NCBI GenBank assembly: GCA_964635545.1
Contig: CAZWOA010000027.1
Coordinates: 1 to 36,161 of the forward strand
DNA from: JAGPIS01 sp964635545
Lineage (GTDB): Bacteria; Bacteroidota; Bacteroidia; Bacteroidales; Marinilabiliaceae
Direction of reading: 5' to 3'
Length of the DNA: 36,161 bases
Below are positions 25,464 through 33,912 of the stretch, piece after piece. Numbering within the stretch: the first letter of the stretch is position 1; each line of letters opens with the position of its first letter. A program made the translations under genes and the position numbers. The notes beneath the pieces are model-generated. The model did no database searches and was not told the DNA's origin. It saw nothing but the letters and a program-made list of their open reading frames with translations.

Positions 25464-25589
25464 ATAGTTGGGCAGTAAAAAATAAAGTTGTGAGTGGCAG
25501 CATGTTAGCAGCAGAGTTTCCTCTATAATTATAACTGCACAATGCTGTGGTTTAAGTGCACAATATATAAAATTGTTTTTATAAATTAT

Positions 25590-25597
25590 TATCTTTA
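25590..25597 (+). promoter_or_regulatory. -7 element upstream of holB
   Basis: TATCTTTA matches seven of eight positions of the Bacteroidetes TAnnTTTG element and lies 19 nt upstream of the ATG at 25617. No well-spaced -33 element is seen. The site argues against the longer start at 25542. Confidence 0.4.
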
Positions 25598-25616
25598 CAC
25601 AATTGAATTGTTTATC

Positions 25617-26756
25617 ATGCTATTTCACGATATAATTGGCCAAGAGGGCATTAAAAATCAGTTGTTGCGAATGGTTGCCGAAGAGAGGGTGGCTCATGCC
25701 ATCATGTTTGCCGGTGACCCTGGTTTTGGTGGCTTCCCAATGGCTTATGCTTTTGCGCGTTTCCTTAATTGTACTAACCGTGGGGCTGATGATGCCTGCG
25801 GTGTGTGCCCCTCGTGCGTAAAATATAATAAACTGGTGCATCCCGATCAGCATTTTGTTTATCCAATAGTGAAAAAGGATAGCAATTCTAAAATGGTGTG
25901 CGACGATGTTATCAATAAGTGGCGAGATTTTGTGCTCGAGTCGCCATATTTCACTATGAATGAGTGGTTTAATGTGTTTGATAGTGAAAAGCAGGGGATA
26001 ATATATTCGGCCGAAACTCAGGAAATTTACCGTAAGCTGAGTCTTAAAACTTACGAAGGCAAGTATAAAATCATGCTGATATGGCTACCCGAGAAGATGA
26101 ACCAAGAGGGAGCCAATAAAATACTTAAAATACTTGAAGAGCCACCTGCATCTACTGTGTTTATGCTGGTGAGCGAGAAGCCTGCCGAACTTCTACCTAC
26201 CATATTGAGCCGTGTGCAGACCATAAAAATGCCTGCTATCGATAAAAATACTCTGGCAAACCGTTTGCAATCAGAATTTGGAGTGGATAGCACGCTGGCA
26301 CAAAAAGTGGCGCATTTTGCTAACGGCAGCTATATAAAAGCACGAAATGGTATTGAGCAAGATGCCAATAATCAGGAAAATCTCGAAATGTTTAAATCGA
26401 TGATGCGGATATGCTATTCGCGTAAAATGCCTGATATTCTTGCCTTTGTTGATAAAGCAGCCGTCATGGGGCGCGACTCTCTAAAAAATATGCTGGTATA
26501 TTCCATTGATATGGTTCGCGAAAACTTTATTCATAACCAGAAGGACCAGTCATTAAACTATATGATGCCCGGTGAAGAGGAGTTTGCTGTGAGGTTTGCG
26601 CCTTTTATTCACGAAAATAACGTGTTTGAAATAAATAATGAGCTGGAACTGGCAATTCAGCATGTTACCCGTAACGGAAATATCAGAATAATAATAATGG
26701 ACTTGATGCTTAAGCTTACCATGCTTATATTGAGGCCTAAACCACAACATATATAA
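25617..26756 (+). CDS. holB: DNA polymerase III delta' subunit (clamp loader)
   Basis: A 379-aa AAA+ clamp-loader subunit. The start MLFHDIIGQEGIKNQL is typical, and an upstream ATG at 25542 would add 25 unrelated residues ahead of the promoter-like element. The P-loop position reads GDPGFGGFP (33-41) without the GKT lysine, as expected of delta', which does not hydrolyse ATP. A zinc module is formed by C52, C61, C64 and C67 (CGVCPSC). The sensor 1-like part is KMNQEGANKILKILEEPP, followed by FMLVSEKPAELLPTILSRVQ, the SRC-like segment with C changed to V. It is the first of a plus-strand series with ricT, gldH and trmB. Confidence 0.92.
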   Translation: MLFHDIIGQEGIKNQLLRMVAEERVAHAIMFAGDPGFGGFPMAYAFARFLNCTNRGADDACGVCPSCVKYNKLVHPDQHFVYPIVKKDSNSKMVCDDVINKWRDFVLESPYFTMNEWFNVFDSEKQGIIYSAETQEIYRKLSLKTYEGKYKIMLIWLPEKMNQEGANKILKILEEPPASTVFMLVSEKPAELLPTILSRVQTIKMPAIDKNTLANRLQSEFGVDSTLAQKVAHFANGSYIKARNGIEQDANNQENLEMFKSMMRICYSRKMPDILAFVDKAAVMGRDSLKNMLVYSIDMVRENFIHNQKDQSLNYMMPGEEEFAVRFAPFIHENNVFEINNELELAIQHVTRNGNIRIIIMDLMLKLTMLILRPKPQHI

Positions 26757-26794
26757 ATTCATGGCTTATGCCATTTAATACCGATTGATACTTT

Positions 26795-28114
26795 ATGGAA
26801 GATATAGCAGATAAATTACATAGTAAATGCAGTACATGCTCCAGTAGATGCGGCAAGCTTGATGTGTTCGACTGGATGGCTGATCTGCCTCAAACCGGCA
26901 ACCCCAGCGACCTTGTTGAGATTCAGTTTAAAAATACCCGCAAAGGGTATTACCGTAATAGCAACGGCGTGCGTCTTCAAAAGGGCGATATAGTGGCAGT
27001 GGAGTCATCGCCGGGACACGATATAGGCGAGGTAACCCTTATGGGAGAGCTTGTGAGCCTGCAGATGAAGAAAAATAATCTCAACCCCAAAACCTTTGAA
27101 TTTAAGAGGGTTTACCGTATTGCGAAGCCTGCCGATATCGAGAAATGGGAGGAAGCTAAAGCTCTTGAGCATGAAACGATGCTTGAGTCGCGTCGCATTG
27201 CCGTTAAGCTGAACCTTAACATGAAGATTGGTGATGTTGAGTATCAGGGCGACCGCACTAAGGCGATATTCTATTATATTGCAGATGAGCGTGTTGACTT
27301 CCGTGAGCTGATTAAAGTTCTTGCCGACAGGTTTAAGGTGCGTATTGAGATGCGCCAGATTGGTGCCCGGCAGGAAGCCGGACGTATAGGTGGTATTGGC
27401 CCATGTGGCCGAGAGCTGTGTTGCTCTACCTGGATGACCAATTTTGTGTCGGTAACAACAAATGCTGCCCGTTACCAGGAGATATCGCTTAATCCGCAAA
27501 AGCTTGCAGGCCAGTGTGGTAAACTTAAATGTTGCCTCAACTACGAACTTGATGCCTACATTGATGCCCAGCAGGATTTCCCCGATACCAATGTGGTGCT
27601 TGAGGTGCAGGATGGTAACTATTACCACTTCAAAACCGATATATTTAAGAGGGTGATGTTCTTTACAACCCAAAAAGATATACCTGCCAACATGACAGAG
27701 GTAGATGTGGATAGGGTGAAAGAGGTAATCAGGATGAACCGTAAAGGGCAAAGGCCTATAAAACTTAATGACGATTCTAAGCCGGCTCCGGTTAAAGAGA
27801 TTGGCTATGGAAATGTGATTGAGGAGGATGATCTTACTCGTTTTGACGATAAGAATAAGCCGAATAAAAACAGAAACCGTCGTAAGGGTGGAGGTCGCGA
27901 TAATAGGGATAATAGAGAAAATCGTGATGTGCAGAATAAAGAAGGGGTGCGTGAAAAGCCTATTCTACAGCATGATGCACCCAAGCCTGTGGACAAAGTT
28001 GAAGGTGGTGGCGAGCAAGAGAATAGAGGTGAACAGCGCAACAAGCACAGTAACCATAAGCAACGCTTCAAGCCCAATAGAAACAATAATCGCAATAAAA
28101 ATGAAGAGCAGTAA
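26795..28114 (+). CDS. ricT: RicT/YaaT-like PSP1 domain protein
   Basis: A 439-aa protein with the PSP1 domain of RicT (YaaT), which in Bacillus forms a complex with RicA and RicF that carries Fe-S clusters and affects RNA maturation and phosphorelay. Residues 12-19 hold three cysteines (CSTCSSRC) not found in the Bacillus protein, the core spans about 40-270, and two cysteine clusters, CGRELCC (about 204-210) and QCGKLKCC (about 239-247), are typical of the family. The C-terminal 90 residues are low complexity, rich in N, R, K and E (NRNRRKGGGRDNRDNRENR), and probably bind RNA or are disordered. It lies 38 nt after holB, and its end overlaps the gldH start by 14 nt. The ricT-gldH order is common in Bacteroidetes. 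Confidence 0.9.
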   Translation: MEDIADKLHSKCSTCSSRCGKLDVFDWMADLPQTGNPSDLVEIQFKNTRKGYYRNSNGVRLQKGDIVAVESSPGHDIGEVTLMGELVSLQMKKNNLNPKTFEFKRVYRIAKPADIEKWEEAKALEHETMLESRRIAVKLNLNMKIGDVEYQGDRTKAIFYYIADERVDFRELIKVLADRFKVRIEMRQIGARQEAGRIGGIGPCGRELCCSTWMTNFVSVTTNAARYQEISLNPQKLAGQCGKLKCCLNYELDAYIDAQQDFPDTNVVLEVQDGNYYHFKTDIFKRVMFFTTQKDIPANMTEVDVDRVKEVIRMNRKGQRPIKLNDDSKPAPVKEIGYGNVIEEDDLTRFDDKNKPNKNRNRRKGGGRDNRDNRENRDVQNKEGVREKPILQHDAPKPVDKVEGGGEQENRGEQRNKHSNHKQRFKPNRNNNRNKNEEQ

Positions 28115-28568
28115 ACTTTTTATTATAGCACTATTGGCAGTTGTACTCTATAGTTGTGGTAAACGAGAGGTGTATAACTCCTTCGTTACCATGCCTGCCA
28201 GTGGTTGGAATCAGGATTCTCTTGTTGTGTTCAGGGTTGATATTGAGGATGTTAGCATGCCGTATAATCTTTTTGTGCAGATACGTAACGATAATATGTA
28301 TCCCAATAGCAACCTGTGGCTCTTTATAGATGTTGTGTCGCCCGATGGCAATTTGCAGCGCGATACGCTTGAGTGCATGCTTACCGATATTAATGGCCGG
28401 TGGCTGGGGAGCGGTTGGGGTAGTTTGTATTCTATGAAGCATCCTTACCGCCTTGGTGCAAAGTTTGGTGCATCAGGCACTTACACCTTTAGGGTTATGC
28501 ACGGAATGCGGCAAGAAGATATTGCGGGAATTCAAAACATAGGACTTGTAGTTGATAAAAGCGAATAA
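28101..28568 (+). CDS. gldH: Gliding motility-associated lipoprotein GldH
   Basis: A 155-aa lipoprotein with a short basic start, a hydrophobic helix and lipobox LYSC (C19). The mature part has the GldH pattern, with SMPYNLFVQIRNDNMYPNSNLWLFI and DTLECMLTDINGRWLGSGWGSLY. In Flavobacterium GldH is needed for gliding, yet it is also widespread in non-gliding Bacteroidetes, so a motility role is not implied. The chosen ATG overlaps the end of ricT by 14 nt in another frame, favouring translational coupling. A longer frame opening at 27819 lies inside ricT and is rejected because the lipoprotein signal would be buried. Processing would require LspA. Confidence 0.88.
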   Translation: MKSSKLFIIALLAVVLYSCGKREVYNSFVTMPASGWNQDSLVVFRVDIEDVSMPYNLFVQIRNDNMYPNSNLWLFIDVVSPDGNLQRDTLECMLTDINGRWLGSGWGSLYSMKHPYRLGAKFGASGTYTFRVMHGMRQEDIAGIQNIGLVVDKSE

Positions 28569-28580
28569 TTTTTTATAGTA

Positions 28581-29339
28581 GTGGCGAAAAACAAGTTAAA
28601 GAAATTTGAGGAGATGGCCGGTTTCGACCATGTGTTTCAAGCTGATTTTGAAGATTTAAAAACAGCAAAATTTGAGATGTGTGGAAAGTGGAATAGCAAA
28701 TTCTTCAAAAATGATAACCCGACAGTACTTGAGTTGGGATGCGGGAAGGGTGAATATACTGTAGGCCTTGCCAAACTCTATCCTGATAGAAATTTTATTG
28801 GTGTAGATATAAAAGGTGCCCGTATGCATAGTGGAGCCAGTGAAGCCAAGGAGCTGGGGCTTAAAAATGTGGCGTTTGTTAGAACACGCATTGAGTTTAT
28901 CACCTCATTTTTTGCACCTGGCGAAATTGATGAGATATGGGTTACGTTTCCCGATCCGCAGATGAAAAAAGCACGCAAAAGGTTGGTGGGCACCACTATG
29001 CTTAAGCGATACAGCGTTTTTTTGAAGCAAAATGGCATCGTTCATCTTAAAACCGACAGCAACTTTCTATATACCTATATTAATGAGTTGATGAAAGTTA
29101 ATAACATTGAAGCTAAGGTTAATTTTAGCGATCTCTATAACTCTAACTACGACAATGAAATATTGTCGATTAAAACCTATTACGAAGCAAAGTGGCTCTC
29201 CTATGGGTTGCCTATAAAATATGTTAGTTTTTTACTTGCCAATGCCGATGCGTTAGTAGAGCCGGATGTAGAGATAGAGTTTGATGACTACCATAGTGCC
29301 GGAAGAGGAGTGAAAACTCGAACAAACAAAAATGGTTAA
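28581..29339 (+). CDS. trmB: tRNA (guanine-N7-)-methyltransferase
   Basis: A 252-aa SAM-dependent methyltransferase that forms m7G at position 46 of tRNA. It starts with GTG. The SAM-binding loop VLELGCGKGEYTVGLA is at about residues 50-65, the NFIGVDIKGARM block follows, and WVTFPDPQMKKARKR is the TrmB catalytic motif (the usual form is FPDPWxKxxHxKRR). The C-terminal segment is normal in length. It follows gldH after 12 nt, so it probably belongs to the holB-ricT-gldH transcript. A 100-nt gap with a small ATGCAC/GTGCAT hairpin (29366-29381) separates it from the Mrp gene. Confidence 0.93.
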   Translation: MAKNKLKKFEEMAGFDHVFQADFEDLKTAKFEMCGKWNSKFFKNDNPTVLELGCGKGEYTVGLAKLYPDRNFIGVDIKGARMHSGASEAKELGLKNVAFVRTRIEFITSFFAPGEIDEIWVTFPDPQMKKARKRLVGTTMLKRYSVFLKQNGIVHLKTDSNFLYTYINELMKVNNIEAKVNFSDLYNSNYDNEILSIKTYYEAKWLSYGLPIKYVSFLLANADALVEPDVEIEFDDYHSAGRGVKTRTNKNG

Positions 29340-29440
29340 TGGTTGTTTAAGGTAAGGATACCGACATGCACAGTGGTGCATCAAATGATGTAGGAGGCAT
29401 TGTTTTTTAAGAAGTTAAATCAAAATACAACTATAATATT

Positions 29441-30550
29441 ATGCATTATTATCCAAACTTGGTAATTGACGCTCTAAAGCATGTAGTTCATCCCGCCAAA
29501 GGGAAAGATATTGTAGAGCTAGGTATGGTGGAGGATGATATCCGCATCAGCGGTAACCGTATCAGTTTTAGCTTGCTTTTCGATAGAGCTAACGACCCAA
29601 TGATTGGGCCACTTAAGAAGGCTTGTGTACAGGCTATAAAAACATATGTGGGCGAAGAGGCCGATATTGAAGGCAATATATATGTAAAGGTTAAGCAGCG
29701 CGAAAAGCCTGAGGTAGCTACTCCGCTAAGTCAGGTTCGTAACATTATTGCTGTAGCATCGGGAAAAGGTGGCGTTGGAAAATCTACTGTTACCTCCAAC
29801 TTGGCAGTTGCCTTGGCCCAGGCAGGCTACTCGGTGGGGTTACTCGATGCTGATATCTTTGGTCCTTCAGTTCCATTGATGTTTGATACCCTTGAGGCCC
29901 GCCCCGTTATCGAGAAAATCGATGGCCGCGACCGTATAGTACCCGTGGAGAAATATGGCATTAAGATGTTGAGTATCGGTTACTTTGTTAATCCTGATGA
30001 TGCACTTGTGTGGCGCGGTGCAATGGCAACTAATGCTCTAAAACAGCTTATTAATGACGGTAACTGGGGAGAACTTGATTACCTGCTTATCGACCTTCCT
30101 CCCGGAACCAGCGATATCCATCTTACATTGGTGCAAACAGTATCGGTAACGGGTGCTGTGATAGTAACCACGCCTCAACCTATAGCTCTTGCAGATGTTA
30201 TTAAAGGTGTAAGCATGTTCACCGGTGAGAATATTAATGTACCAATCCTTGGATTGGTTGAGAATATGGCCTGGTTTACTCCAGAGGAACTGCCTGATAA
30301 TAAATACTATATCTTTGGGCGTGATGGTGGTAAGGACCTTGCCGAGAAGTTATCTATTCCATTGCTTGGGCAGATTCCTATCGTGCAGGGAATACGTGAA
30401 GGTGGTGACTGCGGTAAGCCTGTTGCGCTGAAAACCGACTCTATGATGGGATTGGCTTTTGGGCAGCTTGCCGAGCGTGTAGTGGCGTCGGTAGAACATC
30501 GTAACGCTACCCTGGATGCCACGAAGGTAGTAGAAATTAAAATTAAGTGA
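29441..30550 (+). CDS. mrp: Mrp/ApbC-family P-loop ATPase for Fe-S cluster handling
   Basis: A 369-aa MinD-like ATPase of the Mrp/NBP35/ApbC family, which carries and transfers Fe-S clusters. Residues 1-85 form a MIP18-like (DUF59) domain. The deviant Walker A motif is ASGKGGVGKST (106-116) with the signature lysine, and LLIDLPPGTSDIHLT follows. Where ApbC-type proteins carry a CPxC motif after the ENMAxF stretch, this protein has ENMAWFTPEELPDNKYYIFG and no cysteine pair, so a bridging cluster at the dimer interface is not expected. It is followed after 1 nt by a NifU-like protein, consistent with a shared role in Fe-S assembly. Confidence 0.92.
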   Translation: MHYYPNLVIDALKHVVHPAKGKDIVELGMVEDDIRISGNRISFSLLFDRANDPMIGPLKKACVQAIKTYVGEEADIEGNIYVKVKQREKPEVATPLSQVRNIIAVASGKGGVGKSTVTSNLAVALAQAGYSVGLLDADIFGPSVPLMFDTLEARPVIEKIDGRDRIVPVEKYGIKMLSIGYFVNPDDALVWRGAMATNALKQLINDGNWGELDYLLIDLPPGTSDIHLTLVQTVSVTGAVIVTTPQPIALADVIKGVSMFTGENINVPILGLVENMAWFTPEELPDNKYYIFGRDGGKDLAEKLSIPLLGQIPIVQGIREGGDCGKPVALKTDSMMGLAFGQLAERVVASVEHRNATLDATKVVEIKIK

Positions 30551-30551
30551 T

Positions 30552-30782
30552 ATGAACGAGTTGACCGATAGGGTGCTTAAGGCACTAGAGACCATCAGAC
30601 CATATTTGGTGGCCGATGGTGGTGATATAGAACTGGTGGAGGTTACCGACGATTATAAAGTTATGGTGCGTTTATTGGGAGCTTGCTCCTCATGCGACTG
30701 TAAAACACAGACACTCCATGGCGGAGTGGAGTCGGTGGTGAAGAATGCAGTGCCCGAGATAGTTTCGGTACAAGCGGTTTAG
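30552..30782 (+). CDS. NifU-like C-terminal domain protein
   Basis: A 76-aa protein consisting only of the NifU C-terminal (Nfu) domain. LETIRPYLVADGGDIELVEV is the conserved N-terminal half, and LLGACSSCDCKTQTL carries the CxxC pair that binds a [4Fe-4S] cluster in Nfu proteins, with a third Cys immediately after. It lies 1 nt after mrp on the same strand and is clearly co-transcribed. Because the neighbouring Mrp lacks its own CxxC, this small carrier may supply or receive the cluster; that is inference. Transcription ends at a strong hairpin 20 nt downstream. Confidence 0.9.
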   Translation: MNELTDRVLKALETIRPYLVADGGDIELVEVTDDYKVMVRLLGACSSCDCKTQTLHGGVESVVKNAVPEIVSVQAV

Positions 30783-30802
30783 CATCAGTAGATAAAAAAT
30801 AT

Positions 30803-30831
30803 ACTGCCATTAGGGATGACTTAATGGCAGT
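30803..30831. terminator. Bidirectional terminator between nifU-like and purN
   Basis: ACTGCCATTA pairs perfectly with TAATGGCAGT (10 bp, 9-nt loop), with an A-rich left flank and TTTTATATTT on the right. It lies between the converging NifU-like and purN genes and can end both transcripts. Confidence 0.85.
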
Positions 30832-30838
30832 TTTATAT

Positions 30839-31405
30839 TTATGGCTCTACTATCTGTTGAATTACTATGGGAAAATGAGTCTGCTCGAGGGCATGAATTT
30901 TTTTGGCTAATGTGTCGGGTGTGTCATCAGAAAGAATATCACATTTAGCTTGAAAAATGATATCACCTTCATCGTAATTTTCATTTACGTAATGGATCGT
31001 GATACCCGATTCTTGCTCTTCAGCCTCAATCACAGCCTTATGCACATGGTGGCCATACATCCCTTTGCCGCCATAATTGGGTAAAAGTGCAGGGTGTATA
31101 TTTATTATTTTCGACGGAAACATATCGGTAAGTTTCTGCGGTATTTTCCAGAGAAAACCGGCAAGAATGATCCAATCTATACTTTCAGTTTTCAAAATAT
31201 TGACAACTTTATTATTATGATATAAATCATCTCTGTTGAAAACATGGCACGGTACTTGCAGTTTTTTACATCGTTGGATTACATAAGCATCAGGATTATT
31301 GCAAAAAACGGATGAAATTGTAATATTTTTACTATTTCTGAAAAAAGTAATGATATTTTCGGCATTCGTTCCCGAGCCTGATGCAAAAACGGCTAACTTT
31401 GTCAT
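30839..31405 (-). CDS. purN: Phosphoribosylglycinamide formyltransferase
   Basis: A 188-aa formyl-transferring enzyme of purine synthesis (GAR to FGAR, using 10-formyltetrahydrofolate). The N-terminal substrate loop is FASGSGTNAENI (residues 7-18). Catalytic residues are N102 and H104 (INIHPALLPNYGG) and D145 (NENYDEGDI), matching N106, H108 and D144 of the E. coli enzyme. The length is normal. It stands alone on the minus strand, with a -7 element upstream and a shared terminator downstream. Confidence 0.95.
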   Translation of the reverse strand: MTKLAVFASGSGTNAENIITFFRNSKNITISSVFCNNPDAYVIQRCKKLQVPCHVFNRDDLYHNNKVVNILKTESIDWIILAGFLWKIPQKLTDMFPSKIINIHPALLPNYGGKGMYGHHVHKAVIEAEEQESGITIHYVNENYDEGDIIFQAKCDILSDDTPDTLAKKIHALEQTHFPIVIQQIVEP

Positions 31406-31447
31406 TATCAGTATTTTTACTGGTGTGAATTAAATAAGAATAGGATA

Positions 31448-31455
31448 CAAAATTA
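31448..31455 (-). promoter_or_regulatory. -7 element upstream of purN
   Basis: On the minus strand the site reads TAATTTTG, a match to TAnnTTTG, about 43 nt upstream of the purN ATG. A -33 TTTG at the right spacing is not obvious, so this is only a candidate. Confidence 0.35.
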
Positions 31456-31495
31456 AGCAAATAAAGTGTGTTGGAGATAAATATTTGGATTAATA

Positions 31496-31527
31496 TTTGA
31501 ATAATTATCTCTAAATTCATTTCTTTG
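31496..31527 (+). promoter_or_regulatory. Promoter of acpP
   Basis: TTTG at 31496-31499 is followed after 20 nt by TTTCTTTG at 31520-31527, one mismatch from the -7 consensus. The acpP ATG lies 46 nt downstream. Spacing and position fit a strong promoter for the acpP-fabF-rnc unit. Confidence 0.6.
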
Positions 31528-31573
31528 CACAGTTGTTTTAAACATTTATAGTATTAACTTAAAATTAAACGCT

Positions 31574-31810
31574 ATGTCAGACGTTGCATCAAGAGTAAAG
31601 GCAATTATCGTAGACAAACTAGGAGTTGACGAAAACGAAGTTACTAACGAAGCAAGCTTCACTAACGATCTAGGAGCCGACTCTCTTGACACTGTAGAAT
31701 TGATTATGGAATTCGAAAAAGAATTTAATATTGCAATTCCCGATGATCAAGCTGAAAACATTGGCACTGTAGGCGATGCTGTTTCATACATTACAGCAAA
31801 CGCTAAGTAA
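31574..31810 (+). CDS. acpP: Acyl carrier protein
   Basis: A 78-aa acidic helical protein that carries fatty-acyl intermediates on a 4'-phosphopantetheine arm. The modified serine is S37 within GADSLDTVEL, and the flanking helices match the AcpP consensus (length normally 77-80 aa). It is followed after 26 nt by fabF, the usual Bacteroidetes order acpP-fabF-rnc. Codon choice in this gene and in fabF looks richer in C-ending codons than in neighbours, as expected for highly expressed genes. Confidence 0.97.
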   Translation: MSDVASRVKAIIVDKLGVDENEVTNEASFTNDLGADSLDTVELIMEFEKEFNIAIPDDQAENIGTVGDAVSYITANAK

Positions 31811-31836
31811 GTAAAAGGAAACGTTAGAAGTAGTTT

Positions 31837-33087
31837 ATGGAGTTAAAAAGAGTTGTAGTTACTGGATTGGGAGCCATTACTCCCCTGGGCAAAACAGTTG
31901 AAGAGAGCTGGACAAACCTGGTGAACGGAGTTAGTGGCGCTGCCCCCATCACTCGTTTTGACGCCAGCAAATTCAAGACAACGTTCGCCTGCGAGGTAAA
32001 AGATTATAATCCTGCGGATTACTTTGACCGTAAAGAAGTGCGCAAAATTGATCCATTTGCTCAATTTGCCATGATTGCGGCCGGAGAAGCCATCACCGAC
32101 GCCAAACTCGATCTTGAGTCTATCGACAAAGATGAGGTTGGCGTGGTATGGGGCGCCGGTATTGGTGGTCTTTTTACCTTCCTTGAAGAGGTATCAAGTT
32201 TTGCGAAGGGTGACGGCACCCCTCGCTTCAATCCATTTTTTATTCCAAAGATGATCGCCGATATTGCACCGGGGCTCATCTCTATTAAGTATGGCTTTGG
32301 CGGTCCCAACTATGGTACTGTCTCTGCTTGTGCTTCTTCAACAAATGCTATCGCAGATTCCTTCGACCTTATTCGTTTGGGTAAGGCAAGCGTTATTGTT
32401 ACTGGTGGCTCCGAGGCAGCTATTAATGAAGCCGGCTTAGGCGGTTTTAGCTCTATGCAAGCCATCTCTACACGCAATGACGATCCTGCTACAGGTTCAC
32501 GTCCTTTTGATAAGGATCGTGACGGATTTGTGATGGGTGAAGGCGGCGGAGCGCTTATTCTTGAAGAGTATGAGCACGCAGTGAAACGCGGCGCACGCAT
32601 CTATTGCGAGGTTGTGGGAAGTGGCTTATCAGCCGATGCTCACCACCTTACAGCACCTCACCCGGAAGGACACGGTGCAATTAGAGTGATGGAAAAAGCT
32701 CTGAAAGAAGCTGGTCTAAAGCCGGAAGATGTTGATTATATCAACGTTCACGGTACTTCAACCCCACTGGGAGATATTGCCGAAACCAAGGCAATCGTCA
32801 ATGTATTTGGTGAACATGCCTATAAACTTAATATAAGCTCTACCAAATCAATGACCGGTCACCTACTTGGTGCCGCTGGTGCCGTTGAAGCTATTGCATG
32901 TATTAAAGCTATTGAAAATCAGATTGTTCCTCCTACGATTAATCATTTTACAGATGATCCGGAGATTGATAACAAGCTGAATCTCACTTTCAACAAAGCC
33001 CAAAAGCGTAAAGTGAAAGTGACCTTATCTAATACATTTGGATTTGGTGGACATAATGCTTCCATTATTTTTAAAGCATTGGATTAA
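31837..33087 (+). CDS. fabF: Beta-ketoacyl-ACP synthase II
   Basis: A 416-aa condensing enzyme that elongates fatty acids by decarboxylative condensation of malonyl-ACP with acyl-ACP. The catalytic triad is C165 (SACASSTNA), H305 (NVHGTSTPLGD) and H342 (SMTGHLLGAAG). The C-terminal NTFGFGGHNAS motif is present. Length and motifs fit FabF rather than FabB. It lies between acpP (26-nt gap) and rnc (3-nt gap), in a presumed operon. Confidence 0.97.
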   Translation: MELKRVVVTGLGAITPLGKTVEESWTNLVNGVSGAAPITRFDASKFKTTFACEVKDYNPADYFDRKEVRKIDPFAQFAMIAAGEAITDAKLDLESIDKDEVGVVWGAGIGGLFTFLEEVSSFAKGDGTPRFNPFFIPKMIADIAPGLISIKYGFGGPNYGTVSACASSTNAIADSFDLIRLGKASVIVTGGSEAAINEAGLGGFSSMQAISTRNDDPATGSRPFDKDRDGFVMGEGGGALILEEYEHAVKRGARIYCEVVGSGLSADAHHLTAPHPEGHGAIRVMEKALKEAGLKPEDVDYINVHGTSTPLGDIAETKAIVNVFGEHAYKLNISSTKSMTGHLLGAAGAVEAIACIKAIENQIVPPTINHFTDDPEIDNKLNLTFNKAQKRKVKVTLSNTFGFGGHNASIIFKALD

Positions 33088-33090
33088 GTT

Positions 33091-33888
33091 GTGATAAATC
33101 TTGTTTTTCACATAGTAAAACTTTTTTCTCCAAGGAGAAAAAAGTTTTACTCATTTATTTACAGCAAGACTGGTGTTAGGCCTCGTGATTTATCACTGTA
33201 TTATCAGGCTCTTACACATAAATCGGCTGCTAAAAGCAGTAATCGTAATAATTCTGATTATAACGAGCGGCTTGAGTTCTTGGGCGATGCTCTTTTGAGC
33301 GCAATTGTGGCGGATGTTCTTTTTAAGAAATTCCCCAACAGCAACGAGGGAGACCTTACTCAGATGAGATCAAGAATGGTGAGCCGTAGCAGCTTGAATG
33401 ACGTGGCTCTTAAACTTGGACTTCACGACCATATAATGGCTCGTACACATAAAGACCTTGCCGATACACACATCCCCGGCGACTCTCTCGAGGCACTTAT
33501 AGGTGCAGTATATCTTGATAGAGGATACAACTATTGCCGACTCTTTGTAACAAAAGTGATAATTGGGATGTTTATAGATTTACGTCATATATCAAGAATG
33601 GACAGTAATTATAAGTCAAGATTAATCGAATGGGGACATAAAAATCACCATCCGGTCGATTTTGTAACTGATATTAAGGGTGATAATGACGAACAATCAG
33701 TTATATTTGTAGCAAAAGCAATTGTAGAGAGTATAGCGATAGGTGTGGGAGAAGGGCTTACAAAGAAGGAAGCACAGCAGATGGCGGCTCTAAATGCACT
33801 CGACTATGTAGATAATAATCCTTCGTTCTTTTGCTCTTGTTGCGATATACACGCCGAAAATGAAATATTAAAGGAGATAGAACTTTAA
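33091..33888 (+). CDS. rnc: Ribonuclease III
   Basis: A 265-aa double-strand-specific endoribonuclease for rRNA and mRNA processing. It starts with GTG, 3 nt after the fabF stop. The catalytic acidic residues E59 and D66 (NERLEFLGDALL), D131 and E134 (GDSLEALIGAVY) are all present at the E. coli spacing. The double-stranded RNA-binding domain occupies about 185-250 and ends KKEAQQMAALNAL. An N-terminal extension of about 20 residues is basic, as in other Bacteroidetes. The acpP-fabF-rnc order is characteristic of the phylum. Confidence 0.95.
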   Translation: MINLVFHIVKLFSPRRKKFYSFIYSKTGVRPRDLSLYYQALTHKSAAKSSNRNNSDYNERLEFLGDALLSAIVADVLFKKFPNSNEGDLTQMRSRMVSRSSLNDVALKLGLHDHIMARTHKDLADTHIPGDSLEALIGAVYLDRGYNYCRLFVTKVIIGMFIDLRHISRMDSNYKSRLIEWGHKNHHPVDFVTDIKGDNDEQSVIFVAKAIVESIAIGVGEGLTKKEAQQMAALNALDYVDNNPSFFCSCCDIHAENEILKEIEL

Positions 33889-33912
33889 GCTAAGTACTAT
33901 TAAGTTTGCTTT

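Noticed and set aside
27005..27751. A 248-aa open frame on the minus strand opposite ricT
   Set aside because: No recognisable domain, no promoter, and it is fully covered by the well-supported ricT gene.
27819..28100. Upstream extension of gldH to 27819
   Set aside because: It overlaps ricT entirely and would place the lipoprotein signal in the middle of the protein; the ATG at 28101 gives a proper lipobox.
33901..33908. TAAGTTTG, an exact match to the -7 consensus, just before the rprX-like gene
   Set aside because: It ends only 4 nt before the ATG and has no TTTG at the -33 distance, so it is probably a chance match.
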